Shown here: one piece after another, positions 34,401 to 47,787 of the stretch
Layout: each line of letters begins with the position of its first letter
Position numbering within the stretch: the stretch's first letter is position 1
From: Begonia masoniana
Lineage: Eukaryota > Streptophyta > Magnoliopsida > Cucurbitales > Begoniaceae
Direction of reading: 5' to 3'
Length of the DNA stretch: 64,000 bases
NCBI GenBank assembly: GCA_022432975.1
Contig: CM039508.1
Coordinates: 32,258,433-32,322,432, forward strand
Notes under the pieces: generated by a model
What the model was told of the DNA's origin: nothing
The model's database searches: none
The model's input: the letters and a program-made list of their open reading frames with translations, nothing else
Position numbers and translations under genes: made by a program

Positions 34401-37162
34401 TGTAACACCCGGCATTTTGCCACGTAATAGTTTTCCTGGATCATTTAATCGGGATTAATATTATATTAATACAAAGGAGTGTTTTGGTGGAACTGTTGGA
34501 ATAATTGTGGAGAACTAAACTAATGTGTAACTAAACAAAACATTAAGTTTAAAATGCATGGAAGGGCAATTTGGAGAGAAATTAAGGTTGGTGGGAGTGA
34601 GCCAATGGTTGAATGACATCTGGCGACTTGATGAAGAAGCTAAGTCTTCCTCCTACGTGAAACCCTCACTTCTCATCTGTTTCTTCCCACTGCTCTTTGT
34701 TTTCTCTTCCTGGCGATTTTTGACAAAGCACCAACACTTTGTTTCCTCGTTTTTCTTCTGTTTCCTTCAACCAAGGTAATCCTCTACGAAAGTTATTGAT
34801 TTTGGACAAGTGTAATGCGAGTTTTCACTGGGTTTTAGGGTTATTAATTCCGTGAAAACTCACTGTTTTGGATGAAAATACGTTAGTGTGTTTTCCTAAA
34901 GAGTTGAAATGAGCCTTCTGCATATTCTACAAGTATTTGTTAGCATTTGCAGCTTGTTTAATTTCTCTACATTTCAGCAACAGATCCGAGCGTTCTAGGG
35001 ACATTCGAGCATTCTACACTGCAGCAAACAGGTAAGTTCATAACCGTAGGTTGGCCCTTAAGGCCCTACATCACGGAGGTACTAGGTTTCCTGTTATGTC
35101 GGGTTGTTTTGGGTAGAAAGGTTATAGTCTATGTTCTGAAATGTCTTGCTTCGATTTACTTTCTGTTGTCTTATCTCTGCTGTCTACCTGTTTAAGTTCA
35201 AGCACCGTTCATGCATACACGTTTTCTCTGAAAGACATGCAAATGTTTTCTGTACACTGTTTGAAACTAAACAAGATAAAATCCGACTGAAATGTACCAG
35301 GTTAAGTGCGAGACGGGGACTGGCCCCAGAACTGTTTACTGTACTGTATCCCTGAATGTGCCTGATAGTGCACCCTCCCCCTCCCCCACTGTTTGCCAGT
35401 TCCCCTATAAGCTCCACTTAATTCTATTGCCACTGTAACTTAATGCTCTGTACTGTCACCGTATTTCTAAAAAAACTGCATGCATAGCATTTTGCATCAC
35501 TGCATTCTGATTATGTCCTTACTGAGTTTTAGACTCATAGGTAAACTCTCTGATGTAGGTACTGAACCTGAAAATGAGGACTTTGTGCCTCAGTCTGATG
35601 ATTAGTTGCTGGTGGATCGAGCTTATGGGGGTTTGGTTGCTGCAGCCAGACATGATTTCGGTTCAGAGGTTTCTGTAAAGTTTTTTCTGAAATCCCGATT
35701 TTTGTGTTAAAAACTCTGTAGAAAACTCATCTTTTGGTAAATTCTGTAATTATATGTTAAGTCCTGTACTGTCCCTCAGATTTTGAAACAATGTACAAGT
35801 TCTGATGTTTCAGTTTTAGAAACCACTGTATTTGACAGTTAAGTTTATATTCTAAAATATTCTGAAATTTGTTTGGGATGTTTCTACTAATTCATGCATG
35901 GATGAATTCTGGTTTTGGAACTATCCATGTAATTTATCTCCTTGAATCTGTCGATTTTAAAGTATGTCTTATCGATCCTCAGATTTTGAAATATTGTATA
36001 GTTTCTGAGTCAAAGCTTTAAAACTGCTGTATTTGACAGTTGAACTCATGCTCTGAATGTTCTGAAATGTTTTAGAATACTCTTCTGTTTTAAGAATTGC
36101 ATGGATGATCTCGAATTTTAGAGTTATCCATGTAGTCTGATTTTCCTAAATCTGTCAGTTGAAATCTGTCATCTGCAAAGAGTATTTCGAAAACTTTGTT
36201 TTTGAATCGGGATTTGAAGGTTTGCCCTCTTTTGTGAGATTTTCTGTTGGTATGTCTTCCTGTCAAAAGTTGCTAAACTCCTGCCCCTTTTAAACTGTAT
36301 CTTCCGGTCATGTTCATTGCTGTTTTAAAACTATATCCACCGGTGATCACTGTGCATCTTTTGTCGTATCTGAGTCCACCGCCAGCTTAAGTCTTCCGCC
36401 CAGTTTATTGCCAGTTCTGTCTGTATCTTCCGGTTGACGTCACCCATCCTCCGGCTGACGTCATCTATTTTGTCTTATTCGACATCTTCCGCCCAGTCTA
36501 TTTACAGTTTTTGCCTACATCCACCGGTGATGTCATCCATCTTCCGACTGACGTCATCATCTCACCCGGCTTCGTCTGTTGCCATTACCTCTTCTGATGA
36601 CGTCATTACCTCTTCCGATGACGTCATCCACTGATTACTCCTCCGATTCAGTTTAAAACTACATCTTCCGGCTGACGTCACCACCTCTTCCGAGTAGTTT
36701 TACTCAGCCTCTTCCGCTGAACCCTGTTCATTTTGTCGTATCTGGATTCACCGTTGCTCCTTTAAACTAAGTCTTCCGTCAGTTATTCGCCCCAGCTCTT
36801 CCACCCATTTTCTTGTTTTATTCTGCTGACTTATTGTCATCGTCTATCTCTGTTTTCTGTTCTTCCCAGCCCTTATGTTATTTACTTATGAAACCTCAGC
36901 TCTGAATTTGTTTCCGCTTCTCTTTCTCTGAGATTCTGTATTCTGAATTCTTTCTGCCATGCATCCTGCAATCTGATTTCAATAGGTTTCTGCCTTCTGT
37001 TCCTGTTTTCATGTTTTCCAGCCTTCAGTTCCCGTAAGGGTTTTCTTCCTGTGTGTGATGTTTTAAATGTAAAAAAAAAATAGTCACCGTTTTCCGTCTA
37101 CTGTCCTGGAGTGATGGCTCCGATCTCGGACCCCGATCGGGTTCCGGTCTGGGGCTGTCACA
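34401..37162 (+). repeat. 3' LTR of E2
   Basis: 2762 bp, TGTAACACCCGG to GGGGCTGTCACA, followed by the TTTTA duplication. It represents the unexpanded state: TGACGTCA copies near 36435-36690 are few, and only one pair is at 21-bp spacing. Confidence 0.95.
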
Positions 37163-37424
37163 TTTTATCTAAAAAAAATCAAACCTGAAATTGATGTGCT
37201 TAAACAACTAATAGATTCTCGAACTCTCGCTACTTTTTTTGTTATTGATTTCTCCACACAAAAATAATATCTTTTAAATTGCCTCTTTTTAATCACAAAA
37301 TTCACTTTTCATTTATTTTGGTTTATCGTTCTTGATTAAGCTTTTAGCTACCTCCTCGTGGAATCGACCGCCTGAAAGCATGCTGCAACCGACCGCTTAG
37401 TAGTGCACAATTTGGGCGTAATCA
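37163..37424 (+). repeat. 5' LTR of the Athila-type element, second part
   Basis: It resumes after E2 with the duplicated TTTTA and ends GGGCGTAATCA, matching the 3' LTR end at 54440-54450. The PBS starts a few bases later. Confidence 0.9.
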
Positions 37425-37429
37425 AATTT

Positions 37430-37447
37430 TGGCGCCATTGTCGGGGA
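37430..37447 (+). promoter_or_regulatory. Primer-binding site of the Athila-type element
   Basis: TGGCGCCATTGTCGGGGA lies five bases after the 5' LTR. It matches the Athila-type PBS pattern, reported as complementary to tRNA-Asp. The tRNA assignment is from memory of the family. Confidence 0.8.
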
Positions 37448-37989
37448 GGTGTAACGATCAAGATTGTCAACCAATCTAATGCTTCAAGAGGTTAGTATTT
37501 ATTTATTTTATTTTGTAATTTTCGTAATTAAAAAAAATAAAAATAAAATTTTTGGCAACTCTTTTATTTCGAGCACTTTTTGGATTTAAAAAAAAAAATC
37601 TCTTAAATCAATTTTGTTTCCTATTTTTGTTATTAGATTATATTTTCTTAACACAAATGTCTTTTATTTCTATTTGTTTAAAATAGAATATATCTTCGAC
37701 TTTATCTTTTAATTTATTTGATTAGATTAGATTTTATTCCCATAATTTTTAGTTTCTCTTTTTAAATGAGATTTTAGTTTTATAATCATAATAAGATATT
37801 TCTTTATTTATTTAGATGTAATGCATTAATTGGATAATCTCTTTTTAATAGTAAATCTAGGTTTAGATATTTCTTTTAATAGGCATTTTCCTAATCTAAA
37901 TAGATTTATGTTAATTGTTTTGGTAGTTTTTTTAGTTTATATATATATATATTAAAAAAATTAAAAAAAAAAAAACCCTTCTTTGGCGA
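37448..37989 (+). other. Untranslated leader of the Athila-type element
   Basis: AT-rich with short (AT)n and poly-A runs (37938-37976). No coding signal. It lies between PBS and gag, as expected of a leader. Confidence 0.6.
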
Positions 37990-39395
37990 ATGGTTCCATG
38001 TAGAGATGAACTAGGATGTTTTGCAAAGAAACCAATTCGAAACTTTACTAGCGAAACTTTGTCTCATCTTCCATCATCTTCGTCCAATCCTCCTTCTTCG
38101 TCCCATTCTTCCTCGTCACATTGTTCTCTTGACATTCCAACTTTGGTACCTTAGATTGACGACTTAAGAGCCATGTCACAACACGAGGACAACAATCAAA
38201 GAAGGTTAATGGATTACCTTCACCCCACTCACACAGTCACCCCATCATGCATCATGTTCCCCCCTAACATGCCACAATTGGATTTCAAGCCAGGCATGAT
38301 TCAATTATTGCCGACCTTTCATGGGTTAGAGAGCGAGAATCCATATATACATATTAGGGAATTCTAGGAGGTGGTGGCCACTTTCCATAGTCGTGCTGAT
38401 GCCATAAACTCCGTGACGTTGAAGTTCTTCCCATTCTCCCTGAAGAATAAGGCAAAAAGCTGGCTATAATCTCTTCGACCTAGGTCTATTGGTTTGTGGG
38501 AGGAGATGACATCAACATTCTTCAACAAATACTTCCCGTACCATAAAACTAATGGTTTCAAACGACAGATTTCCACTTTCTCTCAAAAGGAAAGTGAAAC
38601 CTTAACCCAAGCTTGGGATAGGTTTAAAGATCTGTTGAATTCTTGTCCCCATCACGGTTATGAAAGTTGGCATCTCGTTAGCTATTTCTATGATGGACTT
38701 ACAGTACACGAACGCCAATTTGTCGAGATGATGTGCAATGGGGAATTGCTTCATAAAGACCCTGACGAAGCCATCGAGTACTTGAACGATCTAGCTGAAA
38801 AATCTCACACTTGGAGTGGACTGAGTGCTATCGAAAGTACCAATAGGTCCCAACCAGTTGGAATCTATCAACTTAAGGAAGAAGACAATCTAAAAGAGCA
38901 AGTTGAATCTTTGACCAAACAGCTCGAAGTCCTCAAGTCCCAAAGTTATAGGCCAATTCATACGGTCACCAAGGCAGAGGTTAACGATGTCTGCTTTGTC
39001 TGTGGGGGAATGAATCATCAAGCTCAGGACTGTGCCACTTACGGAGATATGAGGGGGATTTATGAGGAACAATGTAACGCCCTAGGGAATTACACGAACC
39101 CTTATTGACCTTACTCTAGTTCTTACAATCCTGGCTGGTGAAACCACCTAAACTTTAGCTGGAGAGACTCCAATCAAAAGCACAATCATCTGGGGGCCAA
39201 TGGAAACCTGACCAACAAGCTAATCCACCACGAGCACACTCGTCACCACAATACAGTGCCCAACCATCGAGGAGCTCACTCGAGAACGCTTTGAAGAAAT
39301 TCATGGATGTGTAATTCACGATGAACAACAAGTTTGAATATGTCCTCAACCAATTGGTGGAAGAGAACAAGGACATCAAGAGTTAAATCACAAAG
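37990..39395 (+). pseudogene. gag pseudogene of the Athila-type element
   Basis: One frame from ATG at 37990 is interrupted only by nonsense codons at 38152, 38365 and 38467 and at its tail (39106). It includes the capsid region (LPTFHGLESENPY; TFFNKYFPYHKT; SQKESETLTQAWDRFKDLL), a coiled-coil-like stretch rich in K/E near 38880-38940, and a zinc knuckle CFVCGGMNHQAQDC (38995-39036). The knuckle has C-X2-C-X4-H-X4-C spacing. After 39108 the sequence loses the frame. The pattern of intact frame with point stops suggests decay by base change more than by indel. Confidence 0.88.
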
Positions 39396-40740
39396 TTGAC
39401 CGGTTCATTAGCCATTCAGGAGCGCGACAAGTTTCCATCTCAAGCTCAACCAAACCCAAAGGGACTCCACATGGCCGAAACCTCGGACAAATCTTCTCAG
39501 AATGTCAAGGAAGTTAATGTCATAACCACTAGAAGCACAAAGCAACTCGATCCATCCACTTCGAGTAACAAAGAAGATGCTCCAACACCTGAAGGCCCAA
39601 CAGTTCTAGTACGAGTGCCATTCCCACAAGCTCTCTGATCTCGGAAGGTATCGAAAAATCAAAGTGATATCCTTAAACAGTTGCAACAAGTGAAGGTTAA
39701 CCTACCTCTGTTGCATGTGATCAAACAAGTACCGACTTATGCCAAAATAATCAAGGATCTATGCACCATGAAAAGGCACCACCACGTCAAGAAAACTGCA
39801 TTCTTGATAGAGCAGGTCAGTGCGGTGATTGAGCAGAAAACACCGCCAAATTACAAGGATCCTAGTTGTCGTACAATTTCCTGCTACATTGGGACATAAC
39901 TTTTCAGCCAAGCACTGGTGTACTTAGGAGCGAGTGTAAATCTCATGTCATATTCTATCTACTTGCAACTAGGGCTCAGAGAGGTTAAACCCACTTCAGT
40001 AATGTTGCAGTTGGCTAATCGGTCCATAAAAAGGCCACGAGGTATCGTTGAGGATGTACTTCTACAAATCGATAAATTTTATTACCCCGTGGACTTCATC
40101 ATACTAGACACCCAATCAGTGGTTGACACAGAGTCCAAGATCCTTATCATTTTAGGTAGACCTTTCCTTGCTACAGCAAATGCCCTCATCAATTGTAGGA
40201 ATGGTCTAATGAAGATCTTTTTTGGAAACATGACTCTGGAGGTGAATGTTTTCAACATCATCAAGCAACCACAAGAGGATGACAAGTTTGTCCAATCTTA
40301 CATGATTGATACACTTGTCAAAGAGGAAGTCACCCTTTGGAAGAATCCCGATCCCATTGACTATCTCCTCAAAGATCCTCCAAGTTCTGATCCTGTGGAG
40401 AATGTTTCTGCCATTTTCCGTGATCCACATGATGGAAGAACACAGTTTTGGCAACCGCGCTTTGAAGAATTACCACAGGATAGGGCAAAGCCAAAACCAT
40501 CTTCTGAAGAGACCCCGAACATCATAATAGTTCAACTTCTCGAGAGTCTCAAACATAATTTCCTGGGCGACGGTGATACCTTTCTAGTGATCATCTCATC
40601 CAAACTTGATGCATCACAGGAGCAGCGATTGGAAATATTCTGTGTGAGTATAAAAGCATGTTAGGTTGGACGATTGCCAATATAAAAGGTATTAGCCCCT
40701 TAATTGACTCCCACCACATTCATCTCGAAGAAGGAGCTAC
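39396..40740 (+). pseudogene. Protease region of the Athila-type element, catalytic Asp lost
   Basis: The region covers a linker, a helical block typical of this lineage (NLPLLHVIKQVPTYAKIIKD, 39690-39750) and the aspartic protease. The protease motif normally reads D-L-G-A-S in this family, but here it is YLGASVNLM (39921-39947), so the catalytic Asp is replaced by Tyr. The second half (ILGRPFLATANALI) is well preserved. Frame changes occur near 39640 and 39900. Downstream the sequence runs into RT but is split by a solo LTR at 40777. Confidence 0.82.
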
Positions 40741-40776
40741 TCCATGTTAAGATCCACAACGCAAACTTAATCCAAC

Positions 40777-42751
40777 TGTAGCACCCGGTTCCATTAAACC
40801 CAATTTAATTTGTCAAATTAAGATGTGCAAATATGGATTAGGTTAATGAATGGATATGCAAGGGCATTATGGTAAATTAAAAACTTATTAGTGGATAACC
40901 TATTTAAAAAGAATTTATTGAGCTTAGCCGCCACTATTCATTCTTGCTCTCGGTTTTCAGCTCAAACCAGCAGACTTCCAAGGCGATTTCCTTCCCCGAG
41001 TCCGTTCGCCGAGCTAGGTAAGTTTCTACCTCGATTTTTCTGACTTAGTAACTAAGGAAGATTGTATGGGGAAGTGTTAGATATGTATTTTGGGAACTCA
41101 TCAGGAAAGTGAGTAGATACGGGTTTAGCATAGAATCAGTAATGCTTGGCGATCAGAACTCGCAACTATTCCCTTAGGTTTTCTGAATGCCTTAGAATGA
41201 GGTTTAGTACAGGTTGACTTAATGTTCTGTTTATGTTCTAGGTGAGAAAGATCCCGAAGAAGCTCCTAACCGAGCACTCGCCAAGAATCCAGGTAAGTAG
41301 AGTTTGTTTGTGCCTTCGGGCCTACATCACAAAACAGTAGGATTTATGTATGTTTTGTATGTTTTATTTTCCAGTTGTCATGCATCATGTTTTTGAAAGA
41401 TTACGAAAATGAATTTACATGAAACGCATGGTAAGTGTGAGCAGGATGATCAGAACAACTGTTAAGGGGGATTAATCCGCCCCTTAACTGAGAACAGAGG
41501 ATTGAGGTTTTGGGAAAAGTGATCCACTTCCCAATCCTACAGGGGGATCAGACCAGTTAACTGTTAAGGGAATTAATCCGCCCCTTAATTGAGATCAGAG
41601 GATGTATGCTTTGGGGAATGACTGATCCACTTTCCCATCGTACAGAGGGATCAACAGAGAACGAATTTGAATACAACTGAGATGAGAAAGTAGAGACCGC
41701 ATGTTTAGGGAAATTATTGCTTCATTGATCCATTTCATTCATCGCTCTACTTGCTTAGCATTAGGCTAATAGATGAGTTTTGTGATGTAGGTGAAGAAGT
41801 TACTGAAGGTATGTTTACCGACCAACATGAGGATTAGGCTGGTTGGAGGAGCATTTTCAGGCATCGGTTTGGTCATTTGTTGAGGCGGTTTAATCCATGG
41901 CCGCAGGTGTTGAGTTGAGGGTAACTAGTTCAGTATAGATGTTTTTCTGAAAATTTTATGACAATAGTGGTTTCAAAGCTTTGAATACATTTTTGAGAAT
42001 CTTCTGATATTGGTATTCTGTTGGATTTTGAAAACATTGTTTTTACTGAATTTGGGAAGGGCAGTGATTTGGTTTGTTTCTGGATGTTTAGTTTTGTCGT
42101 TCTGCCTATCGGAAGGTGCCTTCAGTAAAGTCGTTGGATGAGAAAGAGAACATCCGGCTGACGTCATCGGCAGGTGCAAGTCGCAAAACCTGTAGTTTTG
42201 CTATCGGCAGATGTAGTGTATATTTTAATCTTATCGGAAGGAGTCATAATGTCGTTGTCGGTAGATGTCGCGTGCTTGTCTATCGGCAGATGGAAATCTA
42301 TCGGTAGATGAAGTTATGTTTACTCCATCGGCAGATGAAGTTATGTTGACTTCATCGGCAGATGTAGTTGTGTTGGCTTGTCGGTAGATGGTGGTGCGTT
42401 GTTTGTACACGTCATCGGTAGAAACATTTTCTGCTTCTTCCGTCGACTTTGTCGTCGGCAGATGTGTTCGACTTCGGCAACTTCACGTGCATTCCGCGTT
42501 TTTTTTTTAGCTTTACGTCTTTTAGCCAATTACTCTTAACACTTCCAACAGTCATTTTAAAATGTTTTCACAGGTTACTTAGCTTCATTGATGTCCAATT
42601 GATTTTCCGCTGCAAGTTTTAAAATATATTTAGTTTTAGAAAAAGTCAAATTTTGGCTGTCGAGTGGAATTTTAAATTTAGCATCAAGACGTCATGGTTC
42701 GGTTCAGCGTTATGAGTAGCAAACCGGGTTCAGATAACTCGGGGCGTTACA
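40777..42751 (+). repeat. Solo LTR, family S1, TSD CCAAC
   Basis: 1975 bp from TGTAGCACCCGG to GGGGCGTTACA, with perfect CCAAC flanks at 40772-40776 and 42752-42756. Removing it rejoins the RT start of the host element in the expected order. It is a sister of the solo LTR at 1311. Its 3' third holds CATCGGCAGATG-type copies (42105-42460) and one TGACGTCATCGGCAGG. A 102-bp tandem duplication lies at 41461-41660. Confidence 0.93.
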
Positions 42752-42756
42752 CCAAC

Positions 42757-45398
42757 ATTGAAGGAGGTTGTGAAGAATGAAGTATTGAAGTTGTTGGATG
42801 CAGGCATCATCTATCCGGTCTCAGACAGTAGGTGGGTTAGTCCGACTCAAGTGGTTCCCAAGAAATCAGGAGTCACGATGGTTGAGAATGAAAAAGGAGA
42901 TCTCGTCCCCACAAAGGTCGTGATGGGTTGGCGCATGTTCATTGATTATCGCAAGCTTAACACCGCCACCTGCAAAGACCATTTTCCACTTCCATTCATT
43001 GACCATATCCTAGAACGGGTCGCTAGTCATCCCTTCTATTGCTTTCTCGATGGGTATTGGGATACTATCAGATAGAGATTTCTTTAGAAGATCAGGATAA
43101 GACACATTCGCATGTCCTTTTGGCACTTATGGTTTCTGGCATATGCGATTTGGATTATGTAATGCTCTAGCCACGTTTCAGAGGTGCATGATAAGCATAT
43201 TTAGTGATATAGTCGAGAAATGTATGGAAGTTTTCATGGATGACCTGACCGTCTTTGGAGACTCGTTCGACTCATGCTTACTAAATCTCCAAGCCATTCT
43301 CCGAAGATGCATTGAAAAAGGTCTCGTGCTTAACTGGGAGAAATATCATTTCATGGTATCATCTGGTATTGTTTTGGGGCACATTGTTTCTGAGAAAGGC
43401 ATTGAGGTTGATCAGTCCAATATCGAACTCATCTCTAAGTTACCCACTCCGAAAAGCGTAAAGGACATTCGCTCATTCCTTGGTCATGTCGGATTCTATA
43501 GGAGGTTCATACAAAACTTTTCTGCCATATCTAGACCATTATGTAACCTCCTCGCAAAAGATGCCATATTCGAAAGGAAAAAAGGAGTGCGAGGAAGCCT
43601 TCCAAACACTTGTTTCCAAACTAACTTCTGCTCTTATCATTCAATCACTAGATTGGTCTCTTCCATTCAAGATCATGTGTGATGCAAGCAATTATGCTCT
43701 AGGGGCTGTCCTTGGTCAACGAAGAGAAGCGAAGCCCTTCGTCATTTATTACGCAAGCAGGACTCTTAACAGCACTCAAATGAACTATACCACCACTGAG
43801 AAGGAGTTGCTTGCTGTAGTATTTTCTCTTGACAAGTTTCGTGCTTACTTGATTGGTTCACCATCGTGGTCTTCACAGACCATTTTGCCCTTAAGTACCT
43901 CCTTTCCAAAATAGATGCTAAGGCGTGACTCCTCAGGTGAATCCTTCTATTGCAAGAATTTGACTTGACGATCAAAGTTAAGAAGGGAGTCGAGAATGTT
44001 GTAGCAGACCATCCATCCCGACTCGAGTTCAGTGATCCTGCCGATGGTACAGCTATTCGAGATGATTTCCCAGATGTGCACCTCTTTGCCATCATTATTA
44101 TGCCTTGGTACGCTTACATTGTTAACTACTTGGTGACTAGCAAAACTCCCTCTGCTTGGAGTGCACAGGATAAGTGGAAATTTTTTGTCGATGTTCGTAA
44201 CTTCTATTAGGACAATTCTTATCTTTACAAGTACGCCCCCGACCAAATCATGAGACGATGCATTTCAGAAGATGAAGTTATGAGTGTCCTGAACTTTTGT
44301 CACAATGATGCATGTGGAGGTCATTTTTCTATGAAGAAGACCACTGCAAAGATCCTCCAGTGTGGCCTCTACTGGCCTACATTGTTCAAGGACACCAATA
44401 ACTTTTGTCGTTCTTGTGATCGGTGCCATAAGCTTGGAGCTCTTACTTGTCGTCATATGATACCCTTGAACCCAATCCTCGTAATAGAATTATTCGATTG
44501 TTGGAGGATAGACTTCATGGGGCCATTCCCACCTTATTCTGGCTACCTTTACATTCTCCGCACCGTTGACTACATTTCCAAGTGGGTAGAAGCCATACCG
44601 TGTCGTTCTAACAATAACACAACTGTTGTTAAGTTCTTGAAAGAAAATGTGTTATCTAGGTTTGGTACCCCTTGTGTCATCATTAGTGATCAATGAACTC
44701 ATTTTTGTAACTCTACTTTTGAGGCACTAATAGAAAAGTATGGTGTGATACACAAGATGTCGACTGCCTATCACCCACAAACAAATGGGAAAGTTGAGCT
44801 AGCGAATAGGGGGATCAAACAGATCTTGGAAAAGATGGTTAATCCCGACCGTAAGGATTGGTCTTTTCGTCTTTCTGATGCACTTTGGGCATACCAAACT
44901 ACTTATAAATCCTCTCTTAGGATGTCTCCCTATAGCCTTGTTTTTGGCAAGGCCAGTCACTTACCTGTCGAACTCAAACACAAAGCCTACTGGGACACCA
45001 AAGCCCTAAATTTCAATCTTAGTGCGGCAAGTATCAATAGGAAGCTTCAGTTGACTGAGCTTGAGGAGTTGAGGAATGATGTATATGACAACTCAAGGAT
45101 CTATAAGGAAATGATGAAAGTGACTCTTGACAAGCAGATCATGAGGAAGAATTTTGAGCTGAATCAATGGGTTCATCTTTATGACTCCCGTCTACATATC
45201 CATCTGAGAAAGTTGAGGTCCCGATGGACTGGTCCATATGTGGTGTTACGAGTCTTTCCCAACGGTGCTGTAAAAGTTAAAGATCCTTCGGATGGGCTAG
45301 TATTCAAAGTAAATGGCCAGCGATTAAAGCAATACGTTGAGCGAGTGCCCGAGCTTGAAGAGATCACTCTAATGGCTCCGGTTTATTCATCGGAGTAG
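42757..45398 (+). pseudogene. pol (RT-RNase H-INT) pseudogene of the Athila-type element
   Basis: Order of domains: RT start (LLDAGIIYPVSDS, FIDYRKLNTATCKDHFPLPFID), RT catalytic box FMDDLTVFG near 43235, RNase H (MCDASNYALGAVLGQ near 43676), integrase zinc finger (H-H-C-C, 44301-44420), integrase core (IDFMGPFPPYSGY; YHPQTNGKVELANRGIK) and the C-terminal GPY motif (WTGPYVVLRVF, near 45225). Breaks: TAG at 43073, frameshifts near 43100, 43560 and 43900-43950, TAG near 44208, and TGA at 44694 right beside the second integrase Asp motif (IISDQ). The last piece (44745-45398) is open to its natural-looking end. Confidence 0.92.
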
Positions 45399-45426
45399 CT
45401 GCTTCCCACCTCATTGTATCCTTTTT

Positions 45427-45475
45427 TTTAATTTTATTATTATTATTATTATTACTACTATTATTGTTATTTTTT
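45427..45475. repeat. (ATT)n microsatellite
   Basis: Interrupted ATT/ACT units just after the pol stop codon. Confidence 0.85.
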
Positions 45476-47069
45476 TTCTTGTTTCTTTAGCTTTGGTTTT
45501 TGTAGATTCATCACTGTTGCAGGTATCTCAAGCTATCACGAGTGGGTATTGTCGCCATCCAGGTGTCTTCTTGATGTGCCCCAGAGGGCCATCACTCGAT
45601 CACAAACCAAAGCACAAGCTTTATCAAACCTTTTCACTAACAAGCAAAATTCTTTTGCAAGTATTGATGGCTTCGAAAACCTCATCAAGGACTTGGATTG
45701 GGAGCTGAGCACAAAGGACATGGATCAACCCTTACTCACACTATCATGGGAACCAAAGAGGGAAGCACTTGAAGAAGAGATTTGTCTCCCTTGGAATTAA
45801 AATTTGTAACCAAACACTTATTTTTCTTGCTTTGTTTTGGCAAACTTTTAGCCTTGTATTTTGTGGGTAAACATTGGCCTTCATGTAATGTTTTATAGCT
45901 ACATGCATCCTTAGGCATTAGGATTATATGTATGTTAAGTTAGATGGTGGTTGGAAGTTGGTTGAAGCAAAGGAAATGGAAGAGAAGAGAGAAAGGAGAA
46001 AGGCCAACTTTTGGGCCTCATTTTGCAGCCCAAAAACCAACCAAGCAACCAGCCACCCTTGGTCTATAAATGCATGGTTATTGGTGCTTGTAATGGTTGT
46101 TAAATGAATGAGAATAACCTTGTTTTTTCTGCTGAAGCCGAGCCATGAAGATTGGTGAGCGGTAAGCTAAGTTTGGTCAAGAACCGAGAAGAAGTTCTAT
46201 CTCCTTTGAGCTTTCAAGCCCAAGGTTGATTGAATAGCCATTGTTCCACTCTTCTTCCCTCTCTATATATAGTAGGATACATGAAGAAAGTGGTCATTAA
46301 CCTGTTCCATTTTATGCCATCTTCCTTGGAAGAGTGTTATGCCGAGTGCTTACTAAACATTGCTCATTGAACAACATCTGGTGTTCTTTGAGTAACTTTT
46401 TATTTTCTCATTATCTAGACCTAAATATTTAAGGAAACATTCTACACTCATACATTAAGAACCCCTTAAAATTTCGTTGCATTTGGATATCATTTGGTTG
46501 GTCAAATTGTTGCGGGTTTTTGAGGTATTCTCGCCTAGTCGAGTTCTGGTTTTCTAACTTGTTGTTGTGGGTAGATACACGACCTCCTTGTAGGTGGAAT
46601 CGTGTCACTTCTGTTCCTTACACTTTTATTTTTCATATTGTGAGACATTGAGGACACCATCTGATTTTGATTGGGGGGTGGTGAGCATATTCATGTGTGA
46701 GAATAGTTTTTGTCTTGAGATTGCTGTGATTTTGCCAAAGTATGATTTCAAGTTGTTTAGTTTGAATCACTCTTTTCCTATCTTTATCATTAAAGAAGTA
46801 CTTTTTTGAGTTTTCTCTGTGCACGTACTAAACCTTGTGGTAAGATGGTTGCTAATGCTTCTGGCCTAGAGAAATTCCCAAGTTTAAGTTCAACTTTTTC
46901 ATGGATATGCATATGTGAATTGGGAAAACAGCTTTTGAACTTTTATTGATTCTTAGAATTGGTAAAATCGCTACTTAGGATATAATTACATAGTTTGTGG
47001 TTTGTTAGACATTTTGCTTGAAGGATGATTCGATATTAAATGAGGAACACTTTTCTTTTCATGAGCCTT

Positions 47070-47300
47070 ATATTATATTTATTAATATTTTTTCTTATTA
47101 TCATATTTATTATAAGTAGTATTGTATTATTGCTACGTCATAGTCCAAAAAAAAAAGAAAAAAAAAGGAAAAAAAGAAAAAAAAAGTAGAAAAAAAATCA
47201 TTTAGTATTTTATTATTATCGTATTATTATTAGTGTCATTATTATCATTGTTATTATAGTTACGATATTATTATTAGTATTATCATTATGGCTCTTATTT
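47070..47300. repeat. Low-complexity ATT/ATC and poly-A block
   Basis: ATT-rich units flank an A-rich run with scattered G (47145-47200). Probably slippage-derived. Confidence 0.85.
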
Positions 47301-47787
47301 CACTTGTACTAGTCCCTTATTTGGTATTGATGAAATTCTAATAGCTGGGTTTGTGGTATGAATGGCGGAATGTTCTATGTAGTTGAATTGCCTATCTTTG
47401 GATCAATATTTGTCTAACTACTTGTCATAAATATTTGTCTTCTCATGTGAGTGTTAACTGTGCAAATTTTTTCCGACTCCAAGAGTGAATACCCTAAAAC
47501 CTTCATAAACTGAAATTCTCTTACGTCCGTGAGGAAATGGAGTCGAGACTTTTACTTGGTGGATTTTTCGAAGCCAAATGTGTTATGGGTCTGTGGTAAG
47601 AAGGTTACGATTTAGAGCACACACACACAAACTAAGCAGTTATGACTTAAATAATTTTGATAGCATTTGTTGATTCTTACTAAGCCTCTTGATTGAAATG
47701 CGAAGGTGATGTTGCAGTGATTTTAATAACATGACTATTTTTTTTGCTTGAATTGATAGAGACTAGCAATAAGCTGGTTGGGGGTTG

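Larger units (their letters stand above)
25879..37162 (+). mobile_element. Ty3/gypsy Tekay chromovirus E2, TSD TTTTA
   Basis: An 11.3-kb element inserted in the 5' LTR of the Athila-type element. Perfect TTTTA flanks lie at 25874-25878 and 37163-37167. The uninterrupted sequence at 49237-49320 in the other Athila LTR shows the empty site. It has 5' LTR 25879-29811, PBS, gag, pol, polypurine tract and 3' LTR 34401-37162. The two LTRs differ at only a few positions over their first 1.1 kb, so insertion is recent relative to the host. It belongs to the same family as E1 and E3. Its gag-pol has frameshifts and stops. Confidence 0.95.
45399..47787 (+). other. Long 3' spacer of the Athila-type element
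   Basis: Athila-type elements have a long region after pol, which sometimes holds an env-like frame. Here I see no env-like gene. A short open frame at 45549-45800 includes RAITRSQTKAQAL, a motif often found near gag-pol ends of gypsy elements, so it may be a coding remnant. Microsatellites lie at 45427-45475 and 47070-47300. A polypurine-like GGTTGGGGGTTG precedes the 3' LTR. The interval 45884-46607 may be an inserted LTR (low confidence). Confidence 0.6.

Noticed and set aside
45884..46607. Inserted LTR (TGTAATG to GTGTCA) in the Athila 3' spacer
   Set aside because: Flanks CTTCA and CTTCT match only 4 of 5, and alternative boundaries are equally plausible. It is kept as part of the spacer.
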